Of a stretch of DNA of 39,773 bases, positions 1-8,828 are shown piece after piece. Under the pieces are notes generated by a model that was not told where the DNA came from, did not search any database, and worked only from the letters and a program-made list of their open reading frames with translations. Location of the stretch: IMG/VR virus record IMGVR_UViG_3300024346_000185, positions 1 through 39,773 of that record. One strand, written 5' to 3'. The translations under genes and the position numbers were made by a program. The first letter of the stretch is position 1; each line of letters opens with the position of its first letter. This DNA is from a virus.

Positions 1-240
1 CCATCCGCTTTCTTTTCCTTTAGGACCTTGGCGATTAAACCACTTATGTAGTGATTCGGCTTCTTCAAGTTCTTCTTCTTTTAAGTCTTTCCAAATATCG
101 CCTTGACGGCATCTAACTACAGCACCGGATTTATAAGCACCGTGTTCTTCGTATTTGCGATCGGCAATACGGAGACATCTATCACGCTTTTTCTTTTTTT
201 CTTGAAGAACGGTTTGTAGTATGTCTAAGAGTTTAATCAT
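1..240 (-). CDS. conserved phage protein, N-terminal 80 codons (3' end beyond window)
   Basis: The reading frame starts at ATG 240-238 and is still open at the left edge. The start overlaps the stop of the upstream gene as TAATG, which indicates translational coupling. The N-terminus MIKLLDILQTVLQEKKKKR is a short amphipathic helix ending in L-Q-E, like the helix-plus-LxE start of other proteins here. It is followed by a Cys/Lys/Arg-rich stretch (RDRCLRIADRKYEEHGAYKSG, then VVRCRQGDIW) of a kind I recall from small conserved proteins of marine myoviruses. Function unknown. A virion or prohead-associated role is inferred only from the N-terminal signal. Confidence 0.75.
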   Translation of the reverse strand, partial: MIKLLDILQTVLQEKKKKRDRCLRIADRKYEEHGAYKSGAVVRCRQGDIWKDLKEEELEEAESLHKWFNRQGPKGKESGW

Positions 241-854
241 TACCAGAATCCTGAGTAAGATCCTTTTAGTCCTAGTAAAGAAGCATATCTCGGCAATCTA
301 CATGACCAGTAACCTGGTTTTGTTTTATCTTTCTTTTCAGCACAGTTATGTCTTTTTGCAAAGTTTGTCCTGGCTGCTGAATCGTTTATTTTTGCTTTTA
401 ATCCTGTTGTGCCTCCGAAAAAAACTTTCTTTACCTTTTTAGTTTTAGGATTCATTACATAAACGTAAAATTTTTTAGATCCACCTCTTTTAGGTTTTCC
501 TAAAGCTACTTCTTTACCTTGGTACTTAGCTTCTAAAAGAAGTTCTTCATCTAACATTGGTAAGTCTAAAGGAACTCTATCTCCTTCAAACATTCCGTAT
601 TCCCCTAATTGAGTTTCTAATAAAATATGCTCGTCTTCTTCTCCAACATTTAAAATATTCCTTGAGTATAATGTTCTTGCTTCTTTCCATAAGTTAATGA
701 AAGCAGTTGAACCGTATCTAAAAGTATTTTCTGTTATCGGTTTTCCGTTCTTGATATGATATAAGAGGTTCTCTGAGATTGGTTGCTCAAACAAAACACC
801 TTCAGTTAATAAAGGAGCTTTAGTTTCGCAAGTATTACATCCGCAGCTACACAT
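240..854 (-). CDS. conserved phage protein with C-terminal FYVYV...GYWSCRLPRY domain
   Basis: 204 residues. The N-terminus MCSCGCNTCETK has four closely spaced cysteines (possible metal site), followed by APLLTEG, which resembles a T4-type prohead protease site (L-x-E/G). The C-terminal third carries a signature I recognise from many marine T4-like phages: KKFYVYVMNPKTKKVKKVFF, then an ARTNFAKRHNC segment, then GYWSCRLPRY. I recall it as a DUF5872-like domain but could not check. Function unknown. It is the first gene after a late-type TATTTATA element 3 nt upstream of its ATG and is coupled by TAATG to the next gene. Confidence 0.8.
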   Translation of the reverse strand: MCSCGCNTCETKAPLLTEGVLFEQPISENLLYHIKNGKPITENTFRYGSTAFINLWKEARTLYSRNILNVGEEDEHILLETQLGEYGMFEGDRVPLDLPMLDEELLLEAKYQGKEVALGKPKRGGSKKFYVYVMNPKTKKVKKVFFGGTTGLKAKINDSAARTNFAKRHNCAEKKDKTKPGYWSCRLPRYASLLGLKGSYSGFW

Positions 855-857
855 GTC

Positions 858-865
858 TATAAATA
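858..865 (-). promoter_or_regulatory. late-type promoter element TATTTATA
   Basis: TATTTATA on the coding strand, 3 nt upstream of the ATG at 854. The same octamer recurs upstream of many late genes in the window. Confidence 0.5.
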
Positions 866-1936
866 TTACTTGTTGTATGTTAATCTAGGGAATTTATCGG
901 AGAACGATAGTATCTTAATTGCGCCTGAGGCGCGGTTAGTCATATAATCTTCTTCAGATTCAATTAAAATATAATTATCTGTCTTAGTATTCAGCATTAA
1001 CACGTTTTTACCTTTTAAGTAACTTATTGCTAGTTGATCTGTTAAGTATGTTAGTAATGAAGAAGGTTGTTCTAAGTCTGAGTCTTTTATTGCTTTAACA
1101 TGACTGTGACCGCCGTAAAATGTTTTTATCGTCTTATTTATCAAATTAAGGACCTCTTCTTTATCTTCAGAATTTTTATAGTATTGCTCTACTGAGTTAG
1201 GCCATAAGGTTCCTGATGTTATTTCTAGATCTTCTCCGAAGATTCTTTTAAGTTCTGCGGTTGGTTTGCTTCCGTAACTAGCTATATCAAAACTTACTAG
1301 CTGGGCTTTATCAGCTTTAATCTCTACAGCATGGCTTTGGATCTCTACATCGCCTTTCGCATCATCCGAGTCTTTTCTTCCTCCTATGATTTTAGCATCT
1401 CTTAAAAATAACACTATTGCTACTTCTCCTTTACCTACTCCTCGACCTCCTTCTAGGTTTATTATTCTATTTTTAAAAGCTTCCGATAACGGTACCGGGT
1501 CTGTTAAAGTTAATAAGGAGCTGTTGGTTTCTAGATCTTCGTAAGAGATAGTTGGGTTCTTTAAATATGCATCTAACTTACTTAATTCTTTTAGTTTAAA
1601 TGCAAGCAGTACAATAAAGTCTACGTAAGTTTTTGGGATGTTTCTATTCTCTAATTGTACTTTGATACTCTCTTCTAACTTATCATCGTCTTTATCTTCT
1701 CCTACATTAAGTGCATTCATGTACTTAAGTAACTTTCTCTTATTCTCGGGATCTTGTACTAATGTTAACTGTTTTTTAATTTCTTCATCATAATTTATTT
1801 CACCTTCTTCTTCTTGCAATTGCTCTTTTTTTAGCAATTCAAAAAGTAGCTTTGTATCTTCTAGATTATTAATATCAGGATATCCTTTTGGAAATCTCCA
1901 ACAGTTTTCTCTAATAAATTTTTCGATTATATCCAT
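866..1936 (-). CDS. hypothetical protein with possible PD-(D/E)XK-like core
   Basis: 356 residues. Residues 1-130 are charged and helical. A Gly-rich segment, GGRGVGKGEVA (about 163-173), is followed by GDVEI (195-199) and HAVEIKADKAQ (202-212). The order E171, D196, E205-x-K207 fits the spacing of a PD-(D/E)XK nuclease core, but GGRGVGKG could also suggest a nucleotide-binding loop. I do not recognise the family. The start overlaps the upstream stop by one base (TAATG), and the gene lies in a run of co-directional virion-type genes. A nuclease role is tentative. Confidence 0.7.
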   Translation of the reverse strand: MDIIEKFIRENCWRFPKGYPDINNLEDTKLLFELLKKEQLQEEEGEINYDEEIKKQLTLVQDPENKRKLLKYMNALNVGEDKDDDKLEESIKVQLENRNIPKTYVDFIVLLAFKLKELSKLDAYLKNPTISYEDLETNSSLLTLTDPVPLSEAFKNRIINLEGGRGVGKGEVAIVLFLRDAKIIGGRKDSDDAKGDVEIQSHAVEIKADKAQLVSFDIASYGSKPTAELKRIFGEDLEITSGTLWPNSVEQYYKNSEDKEEVLNLINKTIKTFYGGHSHVKAIKDSDLEQPSSLLTYLTDQLAISYLKGKNVLMLNTKTDNYILIESEEDYMTNRASGAIKILSFSDKFPRLTYNK

Positions 1937-2466
1937 TATAATTCTAATTCAGGTTCTTCTGCAGCTATTTCTTCAGCTCCTGGTTCGGCTGGTAGCGGTT
2001 CCTCTAAAGCTGATTCCATGTTTCCACCTCCACCGCCTCCGGTTGATCCGCCGCCAATGCTTGTGCTTCCACCGCCGGCTCCAAATTCATCTCCCATGTC
2101 TGCATTAACTGCTTTACCGTATCTAAGAATACGAGCGATACTTGATAATGCTCTCTCTTCTTCTCCTAAATTTAATAAGTAATATTTTTTACCTTCTACC
2201 TCAGCTACCCAAGATCTTCCTAAATCATACAAATAGAAAAACTGATCGTTTTCTAGGACAACTCTAAAGGTGGGTGGTTTTGGTGCTACCCATTCAATGT
2301 CTCTTACAAATAGATTAAATTGCGGTGACATTAAATCAGTTAGAATAGATATCAAGTCAGGTACATGATTTAAAACCTTATACTCTTTGTATTTGTTAAT
2401 ACCTTGCCTCTGTAGTTTTCCTACAATGGTTTTTTTAATTATCGACCTGAGTTGGTGTTTATTCAT
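1936..2466 (-). CDS. hypothetical protein with Gly/Ser-rich linker and acidic tail
   Basis: 176 residues. The basic N-terminus (MNKHQLRSIIKKTIVGKLQR) resembles the short helical N-termini of other proteins in this cluster. Residues 60-120 look like a small beta-rich domain. A flexible linker of Gly and Ser (about 130-150) follows, then an acidic Glu/Pro/Ala tail. This is the build of a structural or scaffold-like phage protein, but there is no recognisable family. Translationally coupled (TAATG) to the downstream gene. Confidence 0.7.
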   Translation of the reverse strand: MNKHQLRSIIKKTIVGKLQRQGINKYKEYKVLNHVPDLISILTDLMSPQFNLFVRDIEWVAPKPPTFRVVLENDQFFYLYDLGRSWVAEVEGKKYYLLNLGEEERALSSIARILRYGKAVNADMGDEFGAGGGSTSIGGGSTGGGGGGNMESALEEPLPAEPGAEEIAAEEPELEL

Positions 2467-2488
2467 TATGTGCTAAAGTTACGAAGTT

Positions 2489-3409
2489 TTATCTCATAAA
2501 GCCACCCTTGGTAGCAGTATATTCCATTACTTTAGACATCTTTAGAGTTTTATTCATCTCTTCAGATACATTATCAAAATAATGTCTTTCTCTTAAATTC
2601 ACAGGCTTTCTTCTCTTTAAGTCAAAAGGTGTTAAGAAAGGCTTTCCTTCAGAGTAGGAGAATATTACTTGGTAGATTTTACCGTCGGCAGCTTTGACAA
2701 CATCCCCGATGTTTAAAGCAGCACCTTCATCATCTCTAACAGGTTCACTGTTGTGAACTAAAGGAGTAGTTGTGGTTAATGACTCACCGTCAAGGTAGGT
2801 TCTAACTGAACTGATATAGTCTTCTGCTTTGCTTAACTTAGATTGAATCCATGCTTTTAATTGAGTGCTGTCATCCATAGAATCAAATAAGTCTTTTGCA
2901 TTCTTAACGATAGAGATAAGCTGTGCTTTTGCCATCTTACCTTCGTAGTCTGCATGCATTCCTTCAGAAAGCGATTCTTTTTGAATTATTTTTTTTCCGT
3001 CTACTTTAACTGTTCCTTTAAAGGTAGGGCTACTTTGGAAAGTTTTTATGGTGGCTGCGATGTCATCTATATTTAACACATCATCTTTCTCAGCAGGATC
3101 TCTATAATCAATAGTTGCAGTTGCTTCTTTAATTTTACCCACTACCTTATCAACGATTGCTTTTTGTAACATATCAGGAAGTCTTTTTTGACCTCCTTTT
3201 AGTTCTGGTGCATCATCGTACTTAGCAGTTATTTCAGCTTCTTCTTTAAAAGGTCTCGGGCAAGGAGTTCCTTTAACGTGAGTGTGTCCACATCTTCCGC
3301 AGAAAGTAGCTTTCTTTTCAGTAAGTTCAGAGCCTTCTTCCATTTTCTTTCCCATAGATTTTAATTTTTCAGCTACTGCTGTCTGAATTCTTTTATCGTG
3401 AATAGGCAT
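2489..3409 (-). CDS. hypothetical protein with N-terminal zinc-ribbon-like motif
   Basis: 306 residues. [19 protein letters not shown] (36-54) has Cys37, Cys40, His42, His44 and Cys50, consistent with a small zinc site. Before it, [13 protein letters not shown] carries possible prohead-protease sites. The rest is mixed alpha/beta; residues about 228-285 ([20 protein letters not shown]) look like an SH3-like beta barrel. Only 4 nt separate it from the upstream gene. Function unknown; a virion-associated protein is possible. Confidence 0.7.
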   Translation of the reverse strand: MPIHDKRIQTAVAEKLKSMGKKMEEGSELTEKKATFCGRCGHTHVKGTPCPRPFKEEAEITAKYDDAPELKGGQKRLPDMLQKAIVDKVVGKIKEATATIDYRDPAEKDDVLNIDDIAATIKTFQSSPTFKGTVKVDGKKIIQKESLSEGMHADYEGKMAKAQLISIVKNAKDLFDSMDDSTQLKAWIQSKLSKAEDYISSVRTYLDGESLTTTTPLVHNSEPVRDDEGAALNIGDVVKAADGKIYQVIFSYSEGKPFLTPFDLKRRKPVNLRERHYFDNVSEEMNKTLKMSKVMEYTATKGGFMR

Positions 3410-3413
3410 TGTG

Positions 3414-3992
3414 TTAAGCTTTAGTATATTTTTCGTATAAGCTCATTGTATCTACAGTAGCATTGATGGCCGGTTCATTTAGTTCGAAATCTAGATAATG
3501 TTTCGCTTTAACCATTTGTTCTTTCGCATCAGTGATCATTGCTTGCCACCAGGCTGGGAAATCAATTTCTTGTCCTGATTTCTCTAATTTGTCTGCCATA
3601 GCGTATAGTTCCATAGCGTATTTTCCAATACGGTATAGATCTGCTTTAATCATATGTGGTTCGTCATCTTCGTGACCTAAATCAATGTCTTCTTCCATTA
3701 AGTCATCAGGTATAGTATCGTCTTCTCTATCTCCGCCTTTTTCTCCCTTGTAGTCAGCTTTCATCTCATTCCAAGCAGCAATTGCTTCATCTTGGGTAAG
3801 ACCGTCAGTTTTCATTGTATCGAAAATCTGCTCAGCATCTTCAGAGGAATAATGTTCTCTTTCAAGAGAAGCTAGTATGGTTGCTCTGTTTCGATCGTAA
3901 TATCCACTGTCTACTTCTACAGCTTCACTGGCAATTTCGGACATAGTGATATACTTATGTCTCCAATTTCCCATGTTAAATGAGTTCGTCAT
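3414..3992 (-). CDS. hypothetical acidic protein
   Basis: 192 residues, acidic, mainly helical. Residues 90-110 are almost all Asp/Glu/His. Start ATG 3992 follows a GATAAATA-type late element (3996-4003) by 3 nt; an internal Met (NMGNWRHKY) is an alternative start. No family recognised. It lies in a tight run of similarly sized unknown proteins between late-type promoters. Confidence 0.65.
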   Translation of the reverse strand: MTNSFNMGNWRHKYITMSEIASEAVEVDSGYYDRNRATILASLEREHYSSEDAEQIFDTMKTDGLTQDEAIAAWNEMKADYKGEKGGDREDDTIPDDLMEEDIDLGHEDDEPHMIKADLYRIGKYAMELYAMADKLEKSGQEIDFPAWWQAMITDAKEQMVKAKHYLDFELNEPAINATVDTMSLYEKYTKA

Positions 3993-3995
3993 ATT

Positions 3996-4003
3996 GATAA
4001 ATA
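3996..4003 (-). promoter_or_regulatory. late-type promoter element, variant TATTTATC
   Basis: Coding-strand TATTTATC, one mismatch from the window-wide TATTTATA element, 3 nt upstream of the ATG at 3992. It overlaps the end of the upstream gene. Confidence 0.35.
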
Positions 4004-4006
4004 GCT

Positions 4007-4576
4007 TTATTTCTTTAACTTTTTTAAGTATTCGATAGCTTCTTCCTTCTGTTTTAAGATTTTATCCCTATTAACTTTAGACCAGCTCTCAACTTCGCCG
4101 AGTTCAGTCACAAACCCGTCGTTAGTTTCATTTAATAAATCATCAACCCAAATCTCATAGTTGTTAATCATTCCGTCAATTTCCGAATTTTCAACTTGTT
4201 TTTGGTATTCATCCCACTTACCTGTTCTTTTTAATTCTGTTTCAAATTTAACATGGCAGTCAAAGCAGTGACGGTGGATCTTGTAGAACTGATTGTCGTA
4301 TCGATGTTTCATTAAGGCTTTGCAGTCTGGGCAGAATAGAGGTGTTAGAGCAACATCTCTTACTGCTTGTAGTTTTGAGATAGTTTGCTTAACTCCATTC
4401 TTAATAGTCCATTGACGACTATCTTCTTCCCAGATCTCACCTTCTTTACGATCAACGTGGTCTTTAGTATAGCCGGAAGAAACAGAAGTTCTTTCTCCTG
4501 TCTTTCCTTGAACTAAATTACGTAACCGTTGAAGATCTGCTTCTCTAAATTCTTTCTTTAAAACCGATTCTGACAT
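4007..4576 (-). CDS. zinc-ribbon phage protein, function unknown
   Basis: 189 residues. Two CxxC knuckles, FCPDC (81-85) and HCFDC (103-107), separated by a basic stretch with several His, form a convincing zinc ribbon. The N-terminal part is basic and helical (possible nucleic-acid contact); the C-terminal 80 residues are helical and end in a Lys-rich tail (EEAIEYLKKLKK). Four nt separate it from the upstream gene. A DNA- or RNA-binding role is plausible but not shown. Confidence 0.7.
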   Translation of the reverse strand: MSESVLKKEFREADLQRLRNLVQGKTGERTSVSSGYTKDHVDRKEGEIWEEDSRQWTIKNGVKQTISKLQAVRDVALTPLFCPDCKALMKHRYDNQFYKIHRHCFDCHVKFETELKRTGKWDEYQKQVENSEIDGMINNYEIWVDDLLNETNDGFVTELGEVESWSKVNRDKILKQKEEAIEYLKKLKK

Positions 4577-4579
4577 AAA

Positions 4580-5098
4580 TTATTTCTTTAATGCTTTTAG
4601 AATCTCTTCTTTAATGATTGCTTTTATTTGAGCTTCACTAAATGATTCTTTTTGTTTGATTGTATATCTAACTCCGGCATTTTTCATTACTGTTGATACA
4701 ATACTCTGAGTTCTTCCTTTACTATTATTTTTAGAGTTCGGAAATATTAAAGTACCGTCTACAACTTCATACTGAACTAGGTTAGGTTTCCCAGCTCTAC
4801 TCTTAATAAAATCATCGATAGCTGTCTTAGTTTTAATCGGAAACATAATTCCGGTATCTTTTTCAATTTTTTGTTTTGCTCTTGGAGAAGAAGGTCCGAA
4901 GAACTCCTCCATGTCCTTAGGAGTTAGTTTACCGGTTCTAATATTAGATAAGTAAATACCGTAGTTGTCTTTATTCTCTAATGCTTTAACCGCATCTTCA
5001 ACTGTCGAAGGTGCTTCCGGGGTTACTACTATGTCTTTGTCAGCTGCGATCCAGCTTCCTGGTCCCTGCTCTTCTTCGTCTTCGAATATGTTTTTCAT
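4580..5098 (-). CDS. hypothetical protein
   Basis: 172 residues. Acidic N-terminus (MKNIFEDEEEQGPGSWIAAD), helical middle, and a C-terminal KESFSEAQIKAIIKEEILKALKK that resembles the helical LxE tags here but at the other end. No family recognised. Two nt separate it from the 913-residue gene upstream, so both are probably on one transcript. Confidence 0.65.
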   Translation of the reverse strand: MKNIFEDEEEQGPGSWIAADKDIVVTPEAPSTVEDAVKALENKDNYGIYLSNIRTGKLTPKDMEEFFGPSSPRAKQKIEKDTGIMFPIKTKTAIDDFIKSRAGKPNLVQYEVVDGTLIFPNSKNNSKGRTQSIVSTVMKNAGVRYTIKQKESFSEAQIKAIIKEEILKALKK

Positions 5099-5100
5099 GT

Positions 5101-7842
5101 TTAGAATTTAGGTAAAGATAGTCGTTTTAAGTAAGGTTCCCAAATTTTAAGGATACTTTTTTTCTCCTTTTCGGTATAACCTCTAGAATCAAACCAGTCG
5201 TTGATTACATCAATAAACGGTCTTCTTTGTTTTTTAGCAGAAAAATACATTCCCTGAAGCATTGGTTCAATTTCTGCTCTCATTACAGGGTATTTAGCGT
5301 CTGGGATTTCCCCTGCTCTTATTTTCGCTCTACGGGCTTGATCAGAATTTCTTTTTTTAGATCCTAATAGATTAGGTCCTTGTTGAGTTAGGTGTTCAAT
5401 TTCATGCCTCATAAAATCTTTAAGGTCGAATGAGATTTTTTGCCAGAGCCGGGGTAGTTGCTGAGTATCAATAACGAATTCAGCTTCGATGTGCGGATCT
5501 ATAGCTTTCAAATCATTCCCTGCATTAGCTCCTCCTTCTACTGAGTATATGTCTTGGTCGACAAATTTAGCGTCAGCGAATAGTTCGAATTCAAGACCAG
5601 TTTTTTCGTCCACTACATACCTTTGAAAGTTACTAGTACTCTCACCAGCATCAAAATCTTTTTTCCAATAATCAAATATCATTCCTGATAAGCTATTAGA
5701 TAAACTGTCGTACTTTCCTTCTGCCATCACTGGTTTGTCATTGTGATCTCTAGGAGCAAATCCTTTGATGTATTTAACTCCGTTATCTCCTCTTAAACCA
5801 TTCTCCCATGATCGGAACGCCATGTTGCCTCTCTCATAAGCTTCTCTTTCAAGAGCTTTTAAGAAATCATCTTCGTTTACGTTTGTGGTATGAATATTAC
5901 CGAGTCTACCTTCTAGGTTTTGTACGTGGTGAATCATCTCATGAGCAAATGATCTTAAGATGTCTTTAGGATGTCTGCCGGTAGTATATAGTACTATTAA
6001 TTTTTGATTAGGATCGTAATGTGCGGTTTTCCCTAATGGATTCTTTGCATTGTCTTCATCCTCTACGAATTCAATTTCAGGTGCAGGATCAATGGTTAAA
6101 CCTTGATTGTACATGTATTTGGTAAGGTCTTTAATATAGGGAGCTAGTCCTTCTTGAACCGGAGTATATTCAGACCCGTAAGGAGATGATTTTCCGGTAT
6201 TTTTTAGATCAGATGGTTCTAGATTCTCATTCTTAGAATGAAAATTAATAAACCAATTTGCCTGACGCTTATCATGCGGGGTAGCATTTTCTCTATTCTT
6301 AAACTTTCTAGCTTTTTCAATAGTTACATCACCGCCGTAAGCTTTTGTAATCTTTGCTTTAAAAGTTCCCGGTGCTCCGTCGTTTGTTCTTTTGCCTTTA
6401 TAGGCTTCTTGTACAGGTTCTCTTTTAGGCATATTTAATGCATCTAAGTATTCTGATGGTGATACACCGAAAGGTAAGAATGGCTTGATTGCTGCTATGT
6501 CTTGAACTGCAATTGCTTTTCTTAAATCAGTTGCACTAGCATCACCAATGTTAGCTTCCGGGAAGTTATTAATGGTAACGTTTGGAAGCTTGGTAATACC
6601 TTTAAACCGTTCTGCATCATCTTTTCCAAAAATTGCAATATACTCTTGTTCAGGATTATTTTCGAATTCTTTATATGCTTTTAATACCGGTGAGGGTAAA
6701 TCGCTAATTTCAAAAGTAACGTTATCCGGTACTAAATTTTTCTTTTTATATAAATCAAAAATAGCCATCGCTTCTTGAGCACTAACGGCTGCTTCATCAT
6801 TCTTAGCAACAGGATTAGGTCCGATAATAACTCTAACCTGAGCTGCCATCTTAGCAGCTGCTTGAATACGAGCTAAGTGATCCTTATGAGGTGGTTTAAA
6901 TTTACCTGGGAAGATTGCAATTGTTCCTTCTCCCTGTTCTAATAACAAAGGTTTAATTAAATCAATAGCAAATGATCCGTATTTTTCCTGTAAAGCTGCA
7001 ATAGTATCTAGAGCTTGCTGCTTTCCGTCTCCTTTAGGAGTTCCCTGTTCAGCAGAACCTACTTTAATGGAAGTTTTAAAATATCCTTTAACTCTATTTT
7101 TTGATCTAGGATTTTTAAATTTTTTAATTTTGTCTACAAACTGTTCAAAAGTTCCGTCTACATTAAAGTCTTTTAGTAATCTTTTGACATCGTTCCAGTC
7201 ACTTGATTCCCAAATAATATTACTATCTAACTGTCTATAATTTTCATCTAGAGTAACAATCTTCAAGGATAATCCTGAAGTATCTAAATGGAATTCGTAT
7301 TCTTGATCGGGTCCTAATGAAGGAATATCTTTAATTCCCATTCTCTTAAATACCTGCTCAGGATCTTCTTCCAGTAATGGAGTCTTAACTAGACCTAAGA
7401 TTAACCCTTGAAGTTCAGCAGGATAGTCTAAAACAACTTTCTTGAAGTCACCCTCTGATTCAGATACTGCGATAATGTTATCGATTTGAACAAATTCACC
7501 GGGCATGCCTGATATCGGGTATAGGTTCGAAATGATTTCACCATGGTTAATTGCTTTTTTTCCTTTATGTCTCTCTGAATTTAAATAAGGAAGTTCTTTG
7601 TCGTTTAAACCTTCAAAGTAATCGACAATCATTTTCTTAACTTCTTTTTTATCTTTGTCTGTCTCAATAGAAACAACTAAGTCAATATCACCGAAGTCCT
7701 GTTTAACAGGTTGATTATATGATCCAGAAATTTTAGCTGATTTAAATCCTGGAATTTTTGATAAGATGTTGCTAATAAAATCCTTTACTGTTTGATCAAC
7801 AGCTGATCTTGGGATTCTAGTACCTCCTGCTGCGCCTGACAT
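5101..7842 (-). CDS. multidomain protein: nucleotidyltransferase, nucleotidylyltransferase and two HExxH metalloprotease-like domains
   Basis: 913 residues. Residues 30-140: pol-beta-type nucleotidyltransferase signature, GS at 40-41 and GDIDLVV at 51-57. Residues 305-470: NMN/PanC-like nucleotidylyltransferase, FPGKFKPPHKDHL with H319 and H322, then SATDLRKAI (436-444), which matches the ISSTxxR position. Residues 485-545: ARKFKNRENATPHDKRQANW, which I recall as a recurrent phage signature. Residues 605-680: zinc-protease motif HEMIHH (634-639) with a downstream EREAYERG. Residues 780-860: second HExxH, RHEIEHLTQ. Such fusions suggest a large virion-associated protein that could be cleaved or injected. 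Its start overlaps the stop of the upstream nucleotidyltransferase gene by one base. Domain calls are fairly firm; substrates are unknown. Confidence 0.8.
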   Translation of the reverse strand: MSGAAGGTRIPRSAVDQTVKDFISNILSKIPGFKSAKISGSYNQPVKQDFGDIDLVVSIETDKDKKEVKKMIVDYFEGLNDKELPYLNSERHKGKKAINHGEIISNLYPISGMPGEFVQIDNIIAVSESEGDFKKVVLDYPAELQGLILGLVKTPLLEEDPEQVFKRMGIKDIPSLGPDQEYEFHLDTSGLSLKIVTLDENYRQLDSNIIWESSDWNDVKRLLKDFNVDGTFEQFVDKIKKFKNPRSKNRVKGYFKTSIKVGSAEQGTPKGDGKQQALDTIAALQEKYGSFAIDLIKPLLLEQGEGTIAIFPGKFKPPHKDHLARIQAAAKMAAQVRVIIGPNPVAKNDEAAVSAQEAMAIFDLYKKKNLVPDNVTFEISDLPSPVLKAYKEFENNPEQEYIAIFGKDDAERFKGITKLPNVTINNFPEANIGDASATDLRKAIAVQDIAAIKPFLPFGVSPSEYLDALNMPKREPVQEAYKGKRTNDGAPGTFKAKITKAYGGDVTIEKARKFKNRENATPHDKRQANWFINFHSKNENLEPSDLKNTGKSSPYGSEYTPVQEGLAPYIKDLTKYMYNQGLTIDPAPEIEFVEDEDNAKNPLGKTAHYDPNQKLIVLYTTGRHPKDILRSFAHEMIHHVQNLEGRLGNIHTTNVNEDDFLKALEREAYERGNMAFRSWENGLRGDNGVKYIKGFAPRDHNDKPVMAEGKYDSLSNSLSGMIFDYWKKDFDAGESTSNFQRYVVDEKTGLEFELFADAKFVDQDIYSVEGGANAGNDLKAIDPHIEAEFVIDTQQLPRLWQKISFDLKDFMRHEIEHLTQQGPNLLGSKKRNSDQARRAKIRAGEIPDAKYPVMRAEIEPMLQGMYFSAKKQRRPFIDVINDWFDSRGYTEKEKKSILKIWEPYLKRLSLPKF

Positions 7843-8816
7843 TATTTCTTATATTTGTAAAGGTTAGATGATTGTGGTAAGTATTTACCTTTAAGGTCAA
7901 ATTCGTCTTGATTCTGAATCCAGAAATCTTGTAAGTCTTCCGGAATGTCTGCTGTAGGTCCTGTAAAGTCTAAGATCTTCAAATAAATCTTCATAAGGTT
8001 TTTATATTCTTCAGGAGGTAGTTGCTTCTTTAAAAAATCTGATAGTTCAAAATAATCGTTAATGATATCTCTAGTTAATTCAGGTTCAAAACCGTAGAGC
8101 TTATTTAATAAAGCTAAAGCTTCTGTTGGATTGGTTGCTTCTACTTCTCTAGTTTCTTTATCTAGTACTCCTGATTCATGTTTAAACATTTTACCTTTGT
8201 TGGTAAACATCGCAAGCATTAATTGAGTTCTATGTAATCCTTTTACAACTCCTTTATAAATGTTAGAGTAGTAGCTGAATTTTAACCATTCAGGATTTCC
8301 TACGTTAATATCAACTTGAGCAGTATCAGGTAATTTTTCTCCTGTTTCATTGTATTGAGGGTAAGCGCAGAAGATTGAACCTCCACCGGCTCCTTTCGGA
8401 TCTGCTTCCATTTCCTCAGAACTCTTATTAATCTTATCAGCAATCATTTCCAACATTGCTCTTAACATTGATTGAGCTTCTGTTGCAGTTCTTGATTTCT
8501 TTCTAATTACTTCGAACCTCTGTTGAAATTCTTGAGGATCTAATCCCCAACCTTCTAAATCAGGTTTACCATCTTTAATTAGATTCTCTGCTGGGTATGA
8601 TAAATCGATATCACCTGAGATATCTTTTTTACCTGCTGAACCTAACTTTTCAAATGCTTTAAAAGTAGATGCTTTTTTAGGAAATATTCTACCTAGTGAT
8701 TCAGAAAACTTTTCTAAAGTAGATTCAATATTTTCCTTTCTGATAGAAGCAGTAGTTCCAAAGACGTTACCGCCTTCAGATAAAACTTGCCTAAGAAGGG
8801 AGGTGAGCTTGATCAT
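7842..8816 (-). CDS. pol-beta-superfamily nucleotidyltransferase-like protein with N-terminal capsid-targeting-like tag
   Basis: 324 residues. The N-terminus MIKLTSLLRQVLSEGG is an amphipathic helix ending in L-S-E/G, matching the (L/I)xE cleavage rule of T4 prohead protease. EKLGSAGKKDISGDIDLSYP (56-75) carries the G-S and D-x-D metal-binding motif of nucleotidyltransferases; VDINVG further on could supply the third acidic residue. The C-terminal half is helical. ATG 8816 is 4 nt after a TATTTATA element and the stop is TAATG-coupled to the 913-residue gene, which has its own nucleotidyltransferase domain. A packaged enzyme modifying host RNA, nucleotides or protein is an inference. Confidence 0.75.
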   Translation of the reverse strand: MIKLTSLLRQVLSEGGNVFGTTASIRKENIESTLEKFSESLGRIFPKKASTFKAFEKLGSAGKKDISGDIDLSYPAENLIKDGKPDLEGWGLDPQEFQQRFEVIRKKSRTATEAQSMLRAMLEMIADKINKSSEEMEADPKGAGGGSIFCAYPQYNETGEKLPDTAQVDINVGNPEWLKFSYYSNIYKGVVKGLHRTQLMLAMFTNKGKMFKHESGVLDKETREVEATNPTEALALLNKLYGFEPELTRDIINDYFELSDFLKKQLPPEEYKNLMKIYLKILDFTGPTADIPEDLQDFWIQNQDEFDLKGKYLPQSSNLYKYKK

Positions 8817-8820
8817 ATGT

Positions 8821-8828
8821 TATAAATA
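8821..8828 (-). promoter_or_regulatory. late-type promoter element TATTTATA
   Basis: Coding-strand TATTTATA, 4 nt upstream of the ATG at 8816. It lies between the nucleotidyltransferase gene and the end of the nuclease gene. Confidence 0.55.

Noticed and set aside
866-1936. P-loop ATPase call from GGRGVGKGE
   Set aside because: It lacks the GxxxxGK[ST] form (Ser/Thr after Lys is Gly here) and no Walker B is evident.
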